From the NCBI GenBank assembly GCA_031732755.1, contig JAVMKI010000045.1, forward strand, positions 1 through 64,000: a stretch of DNA of 64,000 bases, given 5' to 3'. Shown piece after piece: positions 17,146 to 25,747 of this stretch. The first letter of the stretch is position 1. Each line of letters opens with the position of its first letter. The stretch comes from Contendibacter sp031732755. Lineage in GTDB: Bacteria > Pseudomonadota > Gammaproteobacteria > Competibacterales > Competibacteraceae. Below the pieces are notes generated by a model. That model searched no databases. It had not been told where the DNA came from and saw nothing but the letters and a program-made list of their open reading frames with translations. Made by a program: the position numbers and the translations under genes.

Positions 17146-19899
17146 TTAATCCTCGCCCGAATCCAATTGTTCGAGCAGCGCCGCGCGCAACGCCGCATAT
17201 TTCCGGGAATCGTTCAACGGCCGGTTTTCACGGTCGGTGACAAAAAACACGTCTTCGACCTGCGCGCCAAGAGTGGCAATCTTAGCGTTGTGCAGTTGTA
17301 CCCCACATTCCATGAACGCCTGCCCGACCCGGCACAACAACCCTGGGCGGTCCCAGGACACTAACTCTACCACTGTACGGCTGTTGGCCTCGTCCTCGCG
17401 GAACGAGACCCAGGTTGGTATCTGAAACGCCCGCTGAATCCGTGAGATGTGCCGGCTGGGCAGAATCGGCGTGGCGTCGGACTGGCTCAAGGCGTGGTGC
17501 AGCCGGGCGGTGATCTCCTTGATCCGCGCCCGCTCGCCAATCGGCGCGCCGGAATCCTCCAGCACCGTGAAACTGTCCAGAGCGTAACCGTTGTGGCCGG
17601 TGAGAATGCGGGCGTCGAGAATCGTCAACCCCGCTTGATCGAGAATCGAGGTGATGAGGGCGAACAGATTGTCCTGATCGAGGGTATAAATGAAAATCTC
17701 GGTACCACCCCGATTCGGATCGTCGCGGGCCATCACCAGTGGTCGTTCGTCATGCCCCTTCTTGAGAATGGCCCGGGTGTGCCAGGTGATTTCGTCGGCG
17801 GAATGGCGCAGGAAATAGTCGTCGCCGAAACTTTCCCATACCCGGTTGATGCGCGCCTCGTCGATCTTGGTGATGTGCAACCGTTGCCGGGCCTGGGTTT
17901 GCACCTCGCGGATGCGTTCCTCCTTGTCAATCGGGTGGTCGAGCCCCCGGCGCAACGCGCGACGGGTCGCTTCGTACAACTGCCATAGCAACGAATCTCG
18001 CCAAGTGTTCCACAGCTTGGGATTGGTACCGCGGATGTCGGCTACCGTGAGCAGATACAGATAATCCAGGTGCATCTGATCGCCCATCAGCCGGGCGAAT
18101 TCGTGAATGACCGCCGGGTCGTGGATATCCTTTTTCTGCGCGGTCAGCGACAGGGTCAGGTGGTGACGCACCAGCCAGGCCACCAACCGCGTATCGAAGC
18201 TGCTCAGTCCATGGCGCTGGCAAAACGGTTCGGCGTCGATGGCGCCCAATTCGGAATGGTCGCCGCCGCGCCCCTTGGCGATGTCGTGATACAAACCAGC
18301 GACATACAGCAGTTCCGGCTTGGGTAACTGTTCCATGATGGTGTTGCAACGCGGCATCAGGTCAGCGAACTGGGGCAGGAAGAACCGCCGCAGGTTGCGC
18401 ACCACGAACAGGATATGCTGGTCCACGGTGTAGGCGTGGAACAGGTCGTATTGCATCCGCCCGACGATGTGGCCGAATTCCGGCAGATAGGCGGGCAGCA
18501 CGCCACAGGCGTTCATCAGCCGCAATTGCTGGCTCACCCCCAGGGGTTGGCGCAGGATTTCCATGAACAGACTGCGCGGCCGCACGTCGTGGCGGAACTT
18601 GTCGTCGATCAACGGCAAATGATCGCGGATCAGACGAATGGTGGCGGCGCGAATGCCCTTGACTTCTTGATGTTGCTGTAAAATCAGGAATATTTCCAGC
18701 AGGGCGAACGGGTAACGCAGAAACACGTTGGGCCGGGTGACTTCCAGGTAGCCGCGCCGGGCCTGGAACCGGTGGTTGATCGGGGTCGGCTCGTCCGGGT
18801 CGTCGGCCAGCAGGATCGCTTCCTCGAACAATTGCAGCAGCATTTCATTGAGCTGGCCCAGGGCGTTGACCGTGCGGTAATAGCGCTGCATGAACTGTTC
18901 GACCGCCAGGTTGTGGCCCTGATCCCGATAACCGAACTGCTGGGCGATGCGCCGCTGGTGATCGAACAGCAAATAATCCTCGCGACGACCAGTCAGGACA
19001 TGCAGTCCGAAACGGACTTGCCAGAGGAAGTTGCGGCACTCGATCAACTCCTCGTATTCGCGCGGGCTGAGAAAGCCGTGGTCCACCAGTTCGCGCAGCG
19101 TGCTGGCGCCGAAGTGGCGTTTGGTGACCCAACCGATCATCTGCAAATCGCGCAGGCCGCCGGGGCCTTCCTTGATGTTGGGTTCCAGGTTGAAGGCGGT
19201 TTCGTTGTACCGTTGGCAACGCTGCTGGCGTTCCCGCTGCTTGGACTCGAAGAAAGCGGTGTCCGGCCAGATGCGGTCGGGGCCGGTGACCGCGCGCATC
19301 TGCTCGAACAACGCCGTGGAGCCGGTGAGCAACCGCGCCTCCATCAGACTGGTGGCGACGGTGATGTCGGCGGCTCCCTCGCGGGCGCAGTCTTCGACCG
19401 TGCGCACGCTGTGACCGACCTCCAGGCCGATGTCCCACAGGAACATCATGAAATCCTCCAGCCCGGAGCGGCGGACTTCCAGGGTCTGGTCGTCGAGCAG
19501 GATCATGATGTCCACATCCGAACCCGGGTGCAGCTCACCGCGACCGTAGCCGCCCACCGCCGCCAGCGCCAAGTCCAGGGCGTCGGGTTCGAAAAATTGC
19601 CGCCAGGCCCGCAACAGCAGTTGATCCATCAGGTGAGCACGGGCTGGCACCAGTTCGTGGGCGGGAATGCCCTGCAAGAACAATTCCTTGAAGCAGGCAT
19701 CGCAGTGCTTGAGCAGGGTGCGAAACGGCGTGATGGGACTGGATGTGGCGGCCAGTTCGCGCTCGAATTCCGCTGCGTCGAAGAGGGCGATGGTGGTTTC
19801 GTTCCGATGCCGATCTTCGGACGGCGGGGCGGGGTCAAGAGCGACGATGATTTTATCCACGGAAGATACGTAGGGCACGGAAGAAGAAGGAAATATCAT
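17146..19899 (-). CDS. glnD: Bifunctional uridylyltransferase/uridylyl-removing enzyme GlnD
   Basis: Senses glutamine and reversibly uridylylates PII proteins, setting glutamine synthetase activity and nitrogen-regulated transcription. The 917-residue protein (E. coli 890) has the nucleotidyltransferase motif GGYGRGELHPGSDVD at 116-130, the HD-domain motif HDIAKGRGGDHSE in the middle for uridylyl removal, and two C-terminal ACT domains (around EIFIYTLDQDNLFALI and VELVSWDRPGLLCRV) for glutamine binding. The start ATG is 6 bp from the map stop, so map and glnD form an operon; an upstream Shine-Dalgarno is not obvious. No PII gene is in the window. Confidence 0.96.
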   Translation of the reverse strand: MIFPSSSVPYVSSVDKIIVALDPAPPSEDRHRNETTIALFDAAEFERELAATSSPITPFRTLLKHCDACFKELFLQGIPAHELVPARAHLMDQLLLRAWRQFFEPDALDLALAAVGGYGRGELHPGSDVDIMILLDDQTLEVRRSGLEDFMMFLWDIGLEVGHSVRTVEDCAREGAADITVATSLMEARLLTGSTALFEQMRAVTGPDRIWPDTAFFESKQRERQQRCQRYNETAFNLEPNIKEGPGGLRDLQMIGWVTKRHFGASTLRELVDHGFLSPREYEELIECRNFLWQVRFGLHVLTGRREDYLLFDHQRRIAQQFGYRDQGHNLAVEQFMQRYYRTVNALGQLNEMLLQLFEEAILLADDPDEPTPINHRFQARRGYLEVTRPNVFLRYPFALLEIFLILQQHQEVKGIRAATIRLIRDHLPLIDDKFRHDVRPRSLFMEILRQPLGVSQQLRLMNACGVLPAYLPEFGHIVGRMQYDLFHAYTVDQHILFVVRNLRRFFLPQFADLMPRCNTIMEQLPKPELLYVAGLYHDIAKGRGGDHSELGAIDAEPFCQRHGLSSFDTRLVAWLVRHHLTLSLTAQKKDIHDPAVIHEFARLMGDQMHLDYLYLLTVADIRGTNPKLWNTWRDSLLWQLYEATRRALRRGLDHPIDKEERIREVQTQARQRLHITKIDEARINRVWESFGDDYFLRHSADEITWHTRAILKKGHDERPLVMARDDPNRGGTEIFIYTLDQDNLFALITSILDQAGLTILDARILTGHNGYALDSFTVLEDSGAPIGERARIKEITARLHHALSQSDATPILPSRHISRIQRAFQIPTWVSFREDEANSRTVVELVSWDRPGLLCRVGQAFMECGVQLHNAKIATLGAQVEDVFFVTDRENRPLNDSRKYAALRAALLEQLDSGED

Positions 19900-19905
19900 G
19901 GAATG

Positions 19906-20700
19906 CTAGAGCGATTCGCTGGGAAGCAGGGTGAGGATTTCGTGGCCGGTGGGAGTGACCAGCACGGTATGCTCCCACTGAGCGGAGAAGCTGTGATCCT
20001 TGGTGACGACGGTCCAGCCGTCGGGTAGTAGTTTGACATGGCGCTTGCCGGCGTTGATCATCGGTTCGATGGTGAAGGTCATGCCGGGAACCAGTTCGAC
20101 GCCCTCGCCCGGTTGGCCGTAGTGCAGCACCTGCGGATCCTCGTGGAACTCCCGGCCGATGCCATGGCCGCAATATTCGCGCACCACCGAGCAATGTTGG
20201 GCTTCGGCATGCCGCTGAATGGCATGGCCGATGTCGCCTAGGCGGATGCCAGGACGCACCATGCGAATGCCGATGCACAGGCATTCGTAAGCGACCCGGC
20301 TGACCCGCTGCGCGGCGATGGGCGGCGTGCCGACCGCGAACATCCGGCTGGAGTCGCCATGGTAGCCGTCCTTGATGACGGTGATGTCGATGTTGAGCAC
20401 GTCGCCTTTTTTTAGCGTCTTCGGACCGGGGATGCCGTGACAGACCACCTGGTTGACCGAGGTGCAGATGGATTTGGGAAAGCCGCGATAGTTGAGCGGC
20501 GCGGGAATCGCCTTCTGAGTGTTGATGATGTAATCGTGGCAGATGCGGTCCAGTGCCTCGGTGGCGACGCCTTCGCGTACATGCGGCTCGATCATCCGCA
20601 GCACCTCGGTGGTCAGGTGGCCGGCCACCCGCATTTTTTCGATTTCTTCCGGTGTCTTAAGGGTGATGTTCAGCGATTTCTTTGGAGATTTCTGAAACAT
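19906..20700 (-). CDS. map: Methionine aminopeptidase, type I
   Basis: Removes the initiator methionine from nascent proteins. From the Met at 20700 the protein is 264 residues, the same as E. coli Map, and starts MFQKSPKKSLNITLKTPEEIEKMRVAG. All five metal ligands are present: D105, D116, H179, E212 and E243, in NIDITVIKDGYHGDSS, YCGHGIG, TIEPM and EHTV contexts. The reading frame is open for 31 more codons to 20793, but those residues are not conserved. Divergent from rpsB, as in E. coli. No strong Shine-Dalgarno is seen, so the start rests on homology. Confidence 0.95.
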   Translation of the reverse strand: MFQKSPKKSLNITLKTPEEIEKMRVAGHLTTEVLRMIEPHVREGVATEALDRICHDYIINTQKAIPAPLNYRGFPKSICTSVNQVVCHGIPGPKTLKKGDVLNIDITVIKDGYHGDSSRMFAVGTPPIAAQRVSRVAYECLCIGIRMVRPGIRLGDIGHAIQRHAEAQHCSVVREYCGHGIGREFHEDPQVLHYGQPGEGVELVPGMTFTIEPMINAGKRHVKLLPDGWTVVTKDHSFSAQWEHTVLVTPTGHEILTLLPSESL

Positions 20701-20793
20701 GTTCGGTTTATGGATATGGCCAGACGTGACGGAGAAACAGCGGTGGGCGCAATCGCCGGAAGTTGGGACAGCGCGCCGCGGGCGGCGGTTCAT

Positions 20794-20823
20794 TTGGTTT
20801 TCCCAAACGATCCATGTTATAAA
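20794..20823 (+). promoter_or_regulatory. Candidate rpsB promoter with GC-rich discriminator
   Basis: TTGGTT at 20794-20799, an 18-bp spacer, and TATAAA at 20818-20823 preceded by an extended TG (20815-20816). The following GCGCGCGCC is typical of ribosomal promoters under stringent control. The leader to rpsB is about 165 nt, long enough for S2 autoregulation as known in E. coli, though I do not see a defined structure. Confidence 0.6.
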
Positions 20824-20993
20824 GCGCGCGCCTTTTAGGCAAATTCTCGATTCGCCTGCTGATTGCCATAGCGGGCGCGGATTGAAACCTCACATTCGCC
20901 GGCACGGGCGGCGGGGTGCTCTTGATGAATTCAGGGGTCGCCGCTCGGGGCGAGTGGTGGCTTAACCCCAATTCTCAAGGAGAACATTCAGCA

Positions 20994-21749
20994 ATGGCGA
21001 CCGTTTCCATGCGCCAGATGCTGGAGGCCGGCGTGCATTTCGGCCACCAGACCCGTTACTGGAATCCCAAGATGGCCCCGTATATCTTCGGGGCGCGCAG
21101 CAAGATCCACATCGTCAACCTGGAAAAAACCCTGCCGCTGTACCTGGATGCGCTGAATTTCGTGGGCCGCCTGGCCTCGAAGGGTGGCAAAGTCCTGTTC
21201 GTGGGCACCAAGCGCTCGGCCCGCGAGGCGACCGCCGAGGCCGCGATCCGTTGCGGGATGCCATATGTGAACCACCGCTGGCTGGGCGGGATGCTCACCA
21301 ACTTCAAGACCGTCCGCCAATCCATCAAGCGGCTCAAGGACCTGGAATTGATGGCGCAGGACGGCACGTTCGACCACCTGGCCAAGAAGGAAGTCATTGG
21401 GTTGCGGCGCGAGATGGACAAGTTGGAACGCAGCCTGGGTGGCATCAAGGACATGGCCAGTTTGCCGGATGCGCTGTTCGTGATCGATGTCGGCCACGAG
21501 CGCATCGCGGTGCAGGAGGCCAACAAGCTGGGCATTCCTGTCGCCGGAGTGGTGGACACCAACAATTCGCCGGATGGCGTGAACTACGTGATTCCCGGCA
21601 ACGACGATGCCATTCGCGCAATTCAGCTTTACGTCGGTGGTTTGGCTGAATCGGTGTTGGAAGGCCGTGCCGTGCTGACCACGGGCCGCGCCGAGGAAGA
21701 ATTCGTCGAAATTCCAGAAGAAACACTGGCTGCTGGCGGCGGCGTCTGA
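20994..21749 (+). CDS. rpsB: 30S ribosomal protein S2
   Basis: Structural protein of the small ribosomal subunit. The 251-residue protein (E. coli 241) begins MATVSMRQMLEAGVHFGHQTRYWNPKMAPYIFG and contains NHRWLGGMLTNFKT and the C-terminal GIPVAGVVDTNNSPDGVNYVIPGNDDA, all diagnostic. ATG 20994 follows a strong Shine-Dalgarno AAGGAGA (20977-20983); an earlier in-frame start at 20916 is not conserved. A terminator separates it from tsf. Confidence 0.98.
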   Translation: MATVSMRQMLEAGVHFGHQTRYWNPKMAPYIFGARSKIHIVNLEKTLPLYLDALNFVGRLASKGGKVLFVGTKRSAREATAEAAIRCGMPYVNHRWLGGMLTNFKTVRQSIKRLKDLELMAQDGTFDHLAKKEVIGLRREMDKLERSLGGIKDMASLPDALFVIDVGHERIAVQEANKLGIPVAGVVDTNNSPDGVNYVIPGNDDAIRAIQLYVGGLAESVLEGRAVLTTGRAEEEFVEIPEETLAAGGGV

Positions 21750-21766
21750 ATTTCACGAGGCCCGAC

Positions 21767-21799
21767 AGGCTCGCGCGCATCCGACGCGCGAGCCTTTTT
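21767..21799 (+). terminator. Terminator/attenuator between rpsB and tsf
   Basis: An 11-bp perfect stem, AGGCTCGCGCG (21767-21777) with CGCGCGAGCCT (21785-21795), a 7-nt loop and a TTTTT run. In E. coli the same position holds a leaky terminator that sets the rpsB:tsf ratio; the same role is likely here because no clear promoter precedes tsf. Confidence 0.88.
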
Positions 21800-21867
21800 G
21801 ATGGGGTTGGCCACGACACCATCCTGACGGTTTGAATCTTTGAAGTAATTCGCAGAGGTAAACAAGC

Positions 21868-22743
21868 ATGGCGGAAATCACGGCGGCGCTGGTCAAGGAA
21901 CTGCGCGAGCGCACGAGTTCGGGGATGATGGAGTGCAAGCGGGCTTTGCAGGAAACCGGGGGTGACATCGAGGCGGCGGTCGAATTGATGCGCAAGGCCG
22001 GCCAGGCCAAGGCCGACAAGAAGGCCAGCCGTATCGCCGCCGAGGGTCTGATCGTCCTCCGGCAGGCCGCCGGGGCAGCGGCCATGGCCGAGGTCAACTG
22101 CGAAACCGATTTCGTCACCAAGAACGATGACTTCCGGGCGTTTGCCGCCGAGGTCGCCGAGACCGTGCTGCGCGAGGGTCCCGCCGATCTGGATGCGCTG
22201 CTGGCGGCGGTGATGGCCAACGGCCAGAGCGTCGAGCAGAACCGGCGCGATTGCGTCGCCAAAATCGGCGAGAACATCAATGTGCGGCGCGGCATCCGGC
22301 TGACGACCCCGGCCGGCGTGCTAGGCAGCTACCTGCATGGCACCCGCATCGGCGTGCTGGTGGAACTGGTGGGGGGCGACGCCGAACTGGCCAAGGATAT
22401 CGCCATGCACATCGCCGCCAGCCGGCCGCTGTGTGTGAGCGCCGATCAGGTGCCCGCCGAACTGATCGCCAAGGAAAAGGAAATCTATGCGGCGCGGGCG
22501 GTGGCGGAGGGCAAGCCGGCTCACATGATCGACAAGATCGCCGAGGGACGGCTGCGCAAGTATTTCGAGGAAGTGACTTTGCTGGGTCAGCCCTTCGTCA
22601 AGGATCCCGAGCAGAGCGTGGATCAGTTGCTGAAATCCCGCAAGGCGCGGGTGGCGCGGTTCGAGCGTTTCGAACTGGGTGAAGGGATCGAGAAGAAATC
22701 CAGCGATTTCGCCGCCGAGGTGGCGGCGGCGCGTGGCGATTAG
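21868..22743 (+). CDS. tsf: Elongation factor Ts
   Basis: Guanine nucleotide exchange factor for EF-Tu. The 291-residue protein (E. coli 283) starts MAEITAALVKELRERTSSGMMECKRALQETGGDIEAAVE, the N-terminal UBA-like domain. The core motif CETDFVTKNDDF contains the Thr-Asp-Phe residues that contact EF-Tu. The C-terminal coiled-coil region (AKEKEIYAARAVAEGKPAHMIDKIAEGRL) follows. GAGG at about 21855-21858 precedes the ATG. It is the expected partner of rpsB. Confidence 0.98.
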   Translation: MAEITAALVKELRERTSSGMMECKRALQETGGDIEAAVELMRKAGQAKADKKASRIAAEGLIVLRQAAGAAAMAEVNCETDFVTKNDDFRAFAAEVAETVLREGPADLDALLAAVMANGQSVEQNRRDCVAKIGENINVRRGIRLTTPAGVLGSYLHGTRIGVLVELVGGDAELAKDIAMHIAASRPLCVSADQVPAELIAKEKEIYAARAVAEGKPAHMIDKIAEGRLRKYFEEVTLLGQPFVKDPEQSVDQLLKSRKARVARFERFELGEGIEKKSSDFAAEVAAARGD

Positions 22744-22771
22744 CGCGGAACGTATGGCCCTAGCGTCGTCG

Positions 22772-22800
22772 CTGACGCCGGGGCTGTGATCGGGTACAAT
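22772..22800 (+). promoter_or_regulatory. Candidate pyrH promoter
   Basis: CTGACG at 22772-22777, a 17-bp spacer and TACAAT at 22795-22800 lie 31 bp before the pyrH start. Each hexamer matches consensus in at least four of six positions. It would let pyrH-frr and downstream genes be transcribed independently of rpsB-tsf. Confidence 0.5.
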
Positions 22801-22831
22801 TCCCTCCGCTTTTGACCATCCAGGCAGCGCC

Positions 22832-23563
22832 ATGTCCCCCCACGATTCCAGACCGGCTTTCAAGCGCATTCTCCTCAAGCTCAGTGGCGAGGCCCTGATG
22901 GGGGACGGTGAGTCCGGTACCGACACCGGAATCCTGACCCGTATCGCCGGTGAAGTGCTGGAGTTGCGCCATTTGGGCGTGGAAGTGGGCATGGTGATCG
23001 GTGGTGGCAACCTGTTTCGCGGCGCGGGCCTGGCCCAGGCCGGGATGGACCGGGTGACCGCCGATCACATGGGGATGCTGGCGACGGTGATGAATGCGCT
23101 GGCGATGCAGGATACCTTGGAGCGGTTGGGCGTGTTCACCCGGGTGATGTCGGCCATTCGCATCAATCAGGTGTGCGAGGATTACATCCGCCGCCGCGCC
23201 ATTCGCCATTTGGAAAAGGGTCGGGTGGTGATCTTCGCCGCCGGCACGGGCAATCCGTTCTTCACGACCGATTCCGCCGCCAGTTTGCGGGCGGTTGAGA
23301 TCAGCGCCGACGTGATGCTCAAAGGCACCAAGGTGGATGGTATTTATTCGGCGGACCCCGTCAAGGACGCGACCGCGGTGCGCTACGAGCGGTTGACCTA
23401 CGACGAAGCGTTGGCGCGCAAGCTGGGCGTGATGGACGCCACGGCCATCGTCATGTGCCGCGAGCACGACCTGCCGCTGAAGGTCTTCAACATCAACCGC
23501 CACGGCGATCTGGTGCGGATCGTGTGCGGCGAGAACGTGGGCACCACTGTGGTGCGGGAATAG
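22832..23563 (+). CDS. pyrH: UMP kinase
   Basis: Hexameric bacterial kinase converting UMP to UDP, unrelated to eukaryotic UMP/CMP kinases. The 243-residue protein (E. coli 241) has the amino-acid-kinase fold motifs KRILLKLSGEALMGD near the N-terminus, VIGGGNLFRGAGL, ADHMGMLATVMNALAMQD and TGNPFFTTDSAA. The stop codon is 5 bp before frr. It works with PyrE (at the start of the window) in pyrimidine nucleotide supply. Confidence 0.97.
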   Translation: MSPHDSRPAFKRILLKLSGEALMGDGESGTDTGILTRIAGEVLELRHLGVEVGMVIGGGNLFRGAGLAQAGMDRVTADHMGMLATVMNALAMQDTLERLGVFTRVMSAIRINQVCEDYIRRRAIRHLEKGRVVIFAAGTGNPFFTTDSAASLRAVEISADVMLKGTKVDGIYSADPVKDATAVRYERLTYDEALARKLGVMDATAIVMCREHDLPLKVFNINRHGDLVRIVCGENVGTTVVRE

Positions 23564-23568
23564 CGAAC

Positions 23569-24126
23569 ATGATTGACCCTCTCAAAAAAGAAGCCGCCGC
23601 GCGAATGGCGAAGAGCGTGGACAGCCTGAAGCAAGAATTGACCAAGCTGCGCACCGGTCGCGCCCATGCCAGCCTGCTCGATCACATCATGGTCAGTTAC
23701 TACGGCAACGATACGCCGCTCAATCAGGTCGCGTCGGTTGCGGTGGCCGACGCCCGCACCCTGCTGGTCACGCCTTGGGAAAAGAACATGGTCGGACCAA
23801 TTGAGAAAGCGATTTTGAAGTCCGATCTGGGCCTGAATCCAGCCTCCGCCGGGACGACCATCCGGGTGCCGTTGCCGCCGCTCACCGAGGAACGCCGCCG
23901 CGATCTGGTCAAGGTGGTGCGGCGCGAGGGCGAGGAGGCGAAGGTGGCGATTCGCAACATTCGCCGCGACGCCAACAACCAACTTAAATCGCTGCTCAAG
24001 GACAAGAAAATTCCCGAGGATGTCGAGCGCCAGACCCAGGACGAGATTCAGAAACTCACCGACCGACACATCCAGGATGTGGACAAGGCGCTTATGGCTA
24101 AGGAAGCCGAGTTGATGGAAATCTGA
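23569..24126 (+). CDS. frr: Ribosome recycling factor
   Basis: Splits post-termination ribosomes together with EF-G. The 185-residue protein, identical in length to E. coli RRF, begins MIDPLKKEAAARMAKSVDSLK and has the diagnostic LRTGRAHASLLDHI near residue 30 and LPPLTEERRRDLVK in the tRNA-like three-helix domain. I chose ATG 23569; a longer open frame upstream lies within pyrH and is not conserved. Confidence 0.97.
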   Translation: MIDPLKKEAAARMAKSVDSLKQELTKLRTGRAHASLLDHIMVSYYGNDTPLNQVASVAVADARTLLVTPWEKNMVGPIEKAILKSDLGLNPASAGTTIRVPLPPLTEERRRDLVKVVRREGEEAKVAIRNIRRDANNQLKSLLKDKKIPEDVERQTQDEIQKLTDRHIQDVDKALMAKEAELMEI

Positions 24127-24179
24127 AGCGTCCGCTGGGGTTCTCATGGCCATGGCGATCCGGCCAAGGAGTTGCCAGA

Positions 24180-24941
24180 ATGGCGCCTGACGCTGCGGGC
24201 GCGGCACCCCGTGAATCGTTGCCCAGGCATGTGGCGATTATCATGGACGGCAACGGGCGTTGGGCGCGGCAGCGGTCGTTGATGCGCACCATCGGCCATC
24301 GGGAGGGGGCCAAGACGGTGCGTCGTGTCGTCAAAGCTTGTGGCGAGCGCGGCATCGAAGTACTGACCCTGTTTGCCTTCAGCAGCGAAAACTGGCGGCG
24401 GCCGCGACCTGAAGTCGAAGTGCTGATGAATTTGTTTTTGACCACGCTGCGGCGCGAGATTCGCCGGCTGCACGCCGCGAACGTCCGGATGCGTTTTATC
24501 GGTGATCGGAGCGCTTTCGCCACAGCCTTGCAGGATTACATCGCCCAAGCCGAGCAGCGCACTGCCGCGAACACCGGTTTAACCCTGGTCGTTGCCGCCA
24601 ATTACGGCGGGCGCTGGGACATCGCTCAGGCCAGCCGGCGCGTGGCCGAGGAAGTGGCGGCGGGCCGGTTGCGGACGGACGAAATCACCGTTGAGTTGTT
24701 GCATCGGTACACCTGCCTGGCGGATTTGCCAGAGCCAGATCTGTTCATTCGCACCGGCGGCGAGCAGCGGGTCAGCAATTTCCTGCTCTGGCAATTGGCG
24801 TATACCGAGTTGTATTTTACCGACCGGTTGTGGCCGGATTTCGATGTCCAAGACCTGGACGCCGCCTGCGCCGCTTTCGCCAGTCGCCAGCGACGGTTTG
24901 GGCGGACCAGCGAACAGGTGGACGGAGTCGCCGATGCTTAA
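24180..24941 (+). CDS. uppS: Undecaprenyl diphosphate synthase (cis-prenyltransferase)
   Basis: Adds eight isoprene units in cis to farnesyl diphosphate, producing the C55 lipid carrier for peptidoglycan and O-antigen. The 253-residue protein has the signature HVAIIMDGNGRWA with catalytic Asp23, FAFSSENWRRP, and the C-terminal RTGGEQRVSNFLLWQ and ELYFTDRLWPDF. AAGGAG at 24166-24171 is well placed. Its last eight bases overlap the start of cdsA, implying translational coupling. Dxr, encoded two genes downstream, feeds the same pathway. Confidence 0.97.
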   Translation: MAPDAAGAAPRESLPRHVAIIMDGNGRWARQRSLMRTIGHREGAKTVRRVVKACGERGIEVLTLFAFSSENWRRPRPEVEVLMNLFLTTLRREIRRLHAANVRMRFIGDRSAFATALQDYIAQAEQRTAANTGLTLVVAANYGGRWDIAQASRRVAEEVAAGRLRTDEITVELLHRYTCLADLPEPDLFIRTGGEQRVSNFLLWQLAYTELYFTDRLWPDFDVQDLDAACAAFASRQRRFGRTSEQVDGVADA

Positions 24942-25740
24942 ACAGCGCGTCATGACCGCCTGCGTATTGGCCCTGATTACCCTGTGGGTGGTGTTGAAGT
25001 TGCCCGTCGCCGGTTTTGGCGCGGTGCTATTGGTGGTGATGTTGCTGTGTGCCTGGGAATGGGCCGACCTGGCGGGTTTGGCCCAACCGCGCGGTCGCTT
25101 GCTTTATGGCGTGCTGGTGCTAGCGCCGGTTCTGGCGGTCTGGCCGCTCGTGGGACGCGCTTCGTTCGTGGCTGGCTTGATGATCCCGGTATTCGCCGCC
25201 TGGTGCGGCGTTCTGCTCTGGTTGTGGCGTTACACGGAGCAACCCGAACGCCAAGATCGGCCTCACACGGTTGGCGTAGCCGGCGCGACGGCGCTGGCGG
25301 CGGCCTGGCTGGCGTTGATGGGGGTGCGGCATGAATTCGGACCGGACTACGTGCTGTTCCTGCTGATGCTGATCTGGGTCGCCGATATCGGCGCCTATTT
25401 CGCTGGCCGACGTTGGGGACAACGCAAATTGGCGCCGATCATCAGCCCCGGCAAGACCTGGGCGGGCGTCTGGGGCGCGGCGGTGGCGGCACTGGTCTTC
25501 GCGCTGGTCGGCGCGGCGGTGCTGGGTGTGGCGCGCTGGCCGGAATTCGTGGCGGTCTGCATGGTCACCGTCGCGTTTTCCATCGTCGGCGACTTATTTG
25601 AAAGCATGTTGAAGCGGCAGCGCGGAGTGAAAGATAGCGGTTCGCTGTTGCCTGGTCACGGCGGTGTGCTGGACCGGCTGGACAGCTTGATCGCCGCCGC
25701 GCCGGTATTTTTGTTGGGCTGGCACGGACTGGCGGGATGA
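24934..25740 (+). CDS. cdsA: Phosphatidate cytidylyltransferase
   Basis: Integral inner-membrane enzyme making CDP-diacylglycerol, the branch-point precursor of all bacterial phospholipids. The 268-residue protein has about eight transmembrane segments and an exact match to the family signature at residues 224-250 (SMLKRQRGVKDSG then LLPGHGGVLDRLD). It is slightly shorter than E. coli CdsA (285). ATG 24934 is supported by the usual N-terminal MLKQRV start. It is embedded between uppS and dxr, the classic gammaproteobacterial order. Confidence 0.96.
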   Translation: MLKQRVMTACVLALITLWVVLKLPVAGFGAVLLVVMLLCAWEWADLAGLAQPRGRLLYGVLVLAPVLAVWPLVGRASFVAGLMIPVFAAWCGVLLWLWRYTEQPERQDRPHTVGVAGATALAAAWLALMGVRHEFGPDYVLFLLMLIWVADIGAYFAGRRWGQRKLAPIISPGKTWAGVWGAAVAALVFALVGAAVLGVARWPEFVAVCMVTVAFSIVGDLFESMLKRQRGVKDSGSLLPGHGGVLDRLDSLIAAAPVFLLGWHGLAG

Positions 25741-25747
25741 TGACGGG

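Noticed and set aside
18772..20028. 418-residue plus-strand open frame
   Set aside because: Antisense to glnD and map; composition is that of a GC-rich shadow frame.
20701..20793. N-terminal extension of Map
   Set aside because: The 31 extra residues are not conserved and the internal Met gives exactly the family length.
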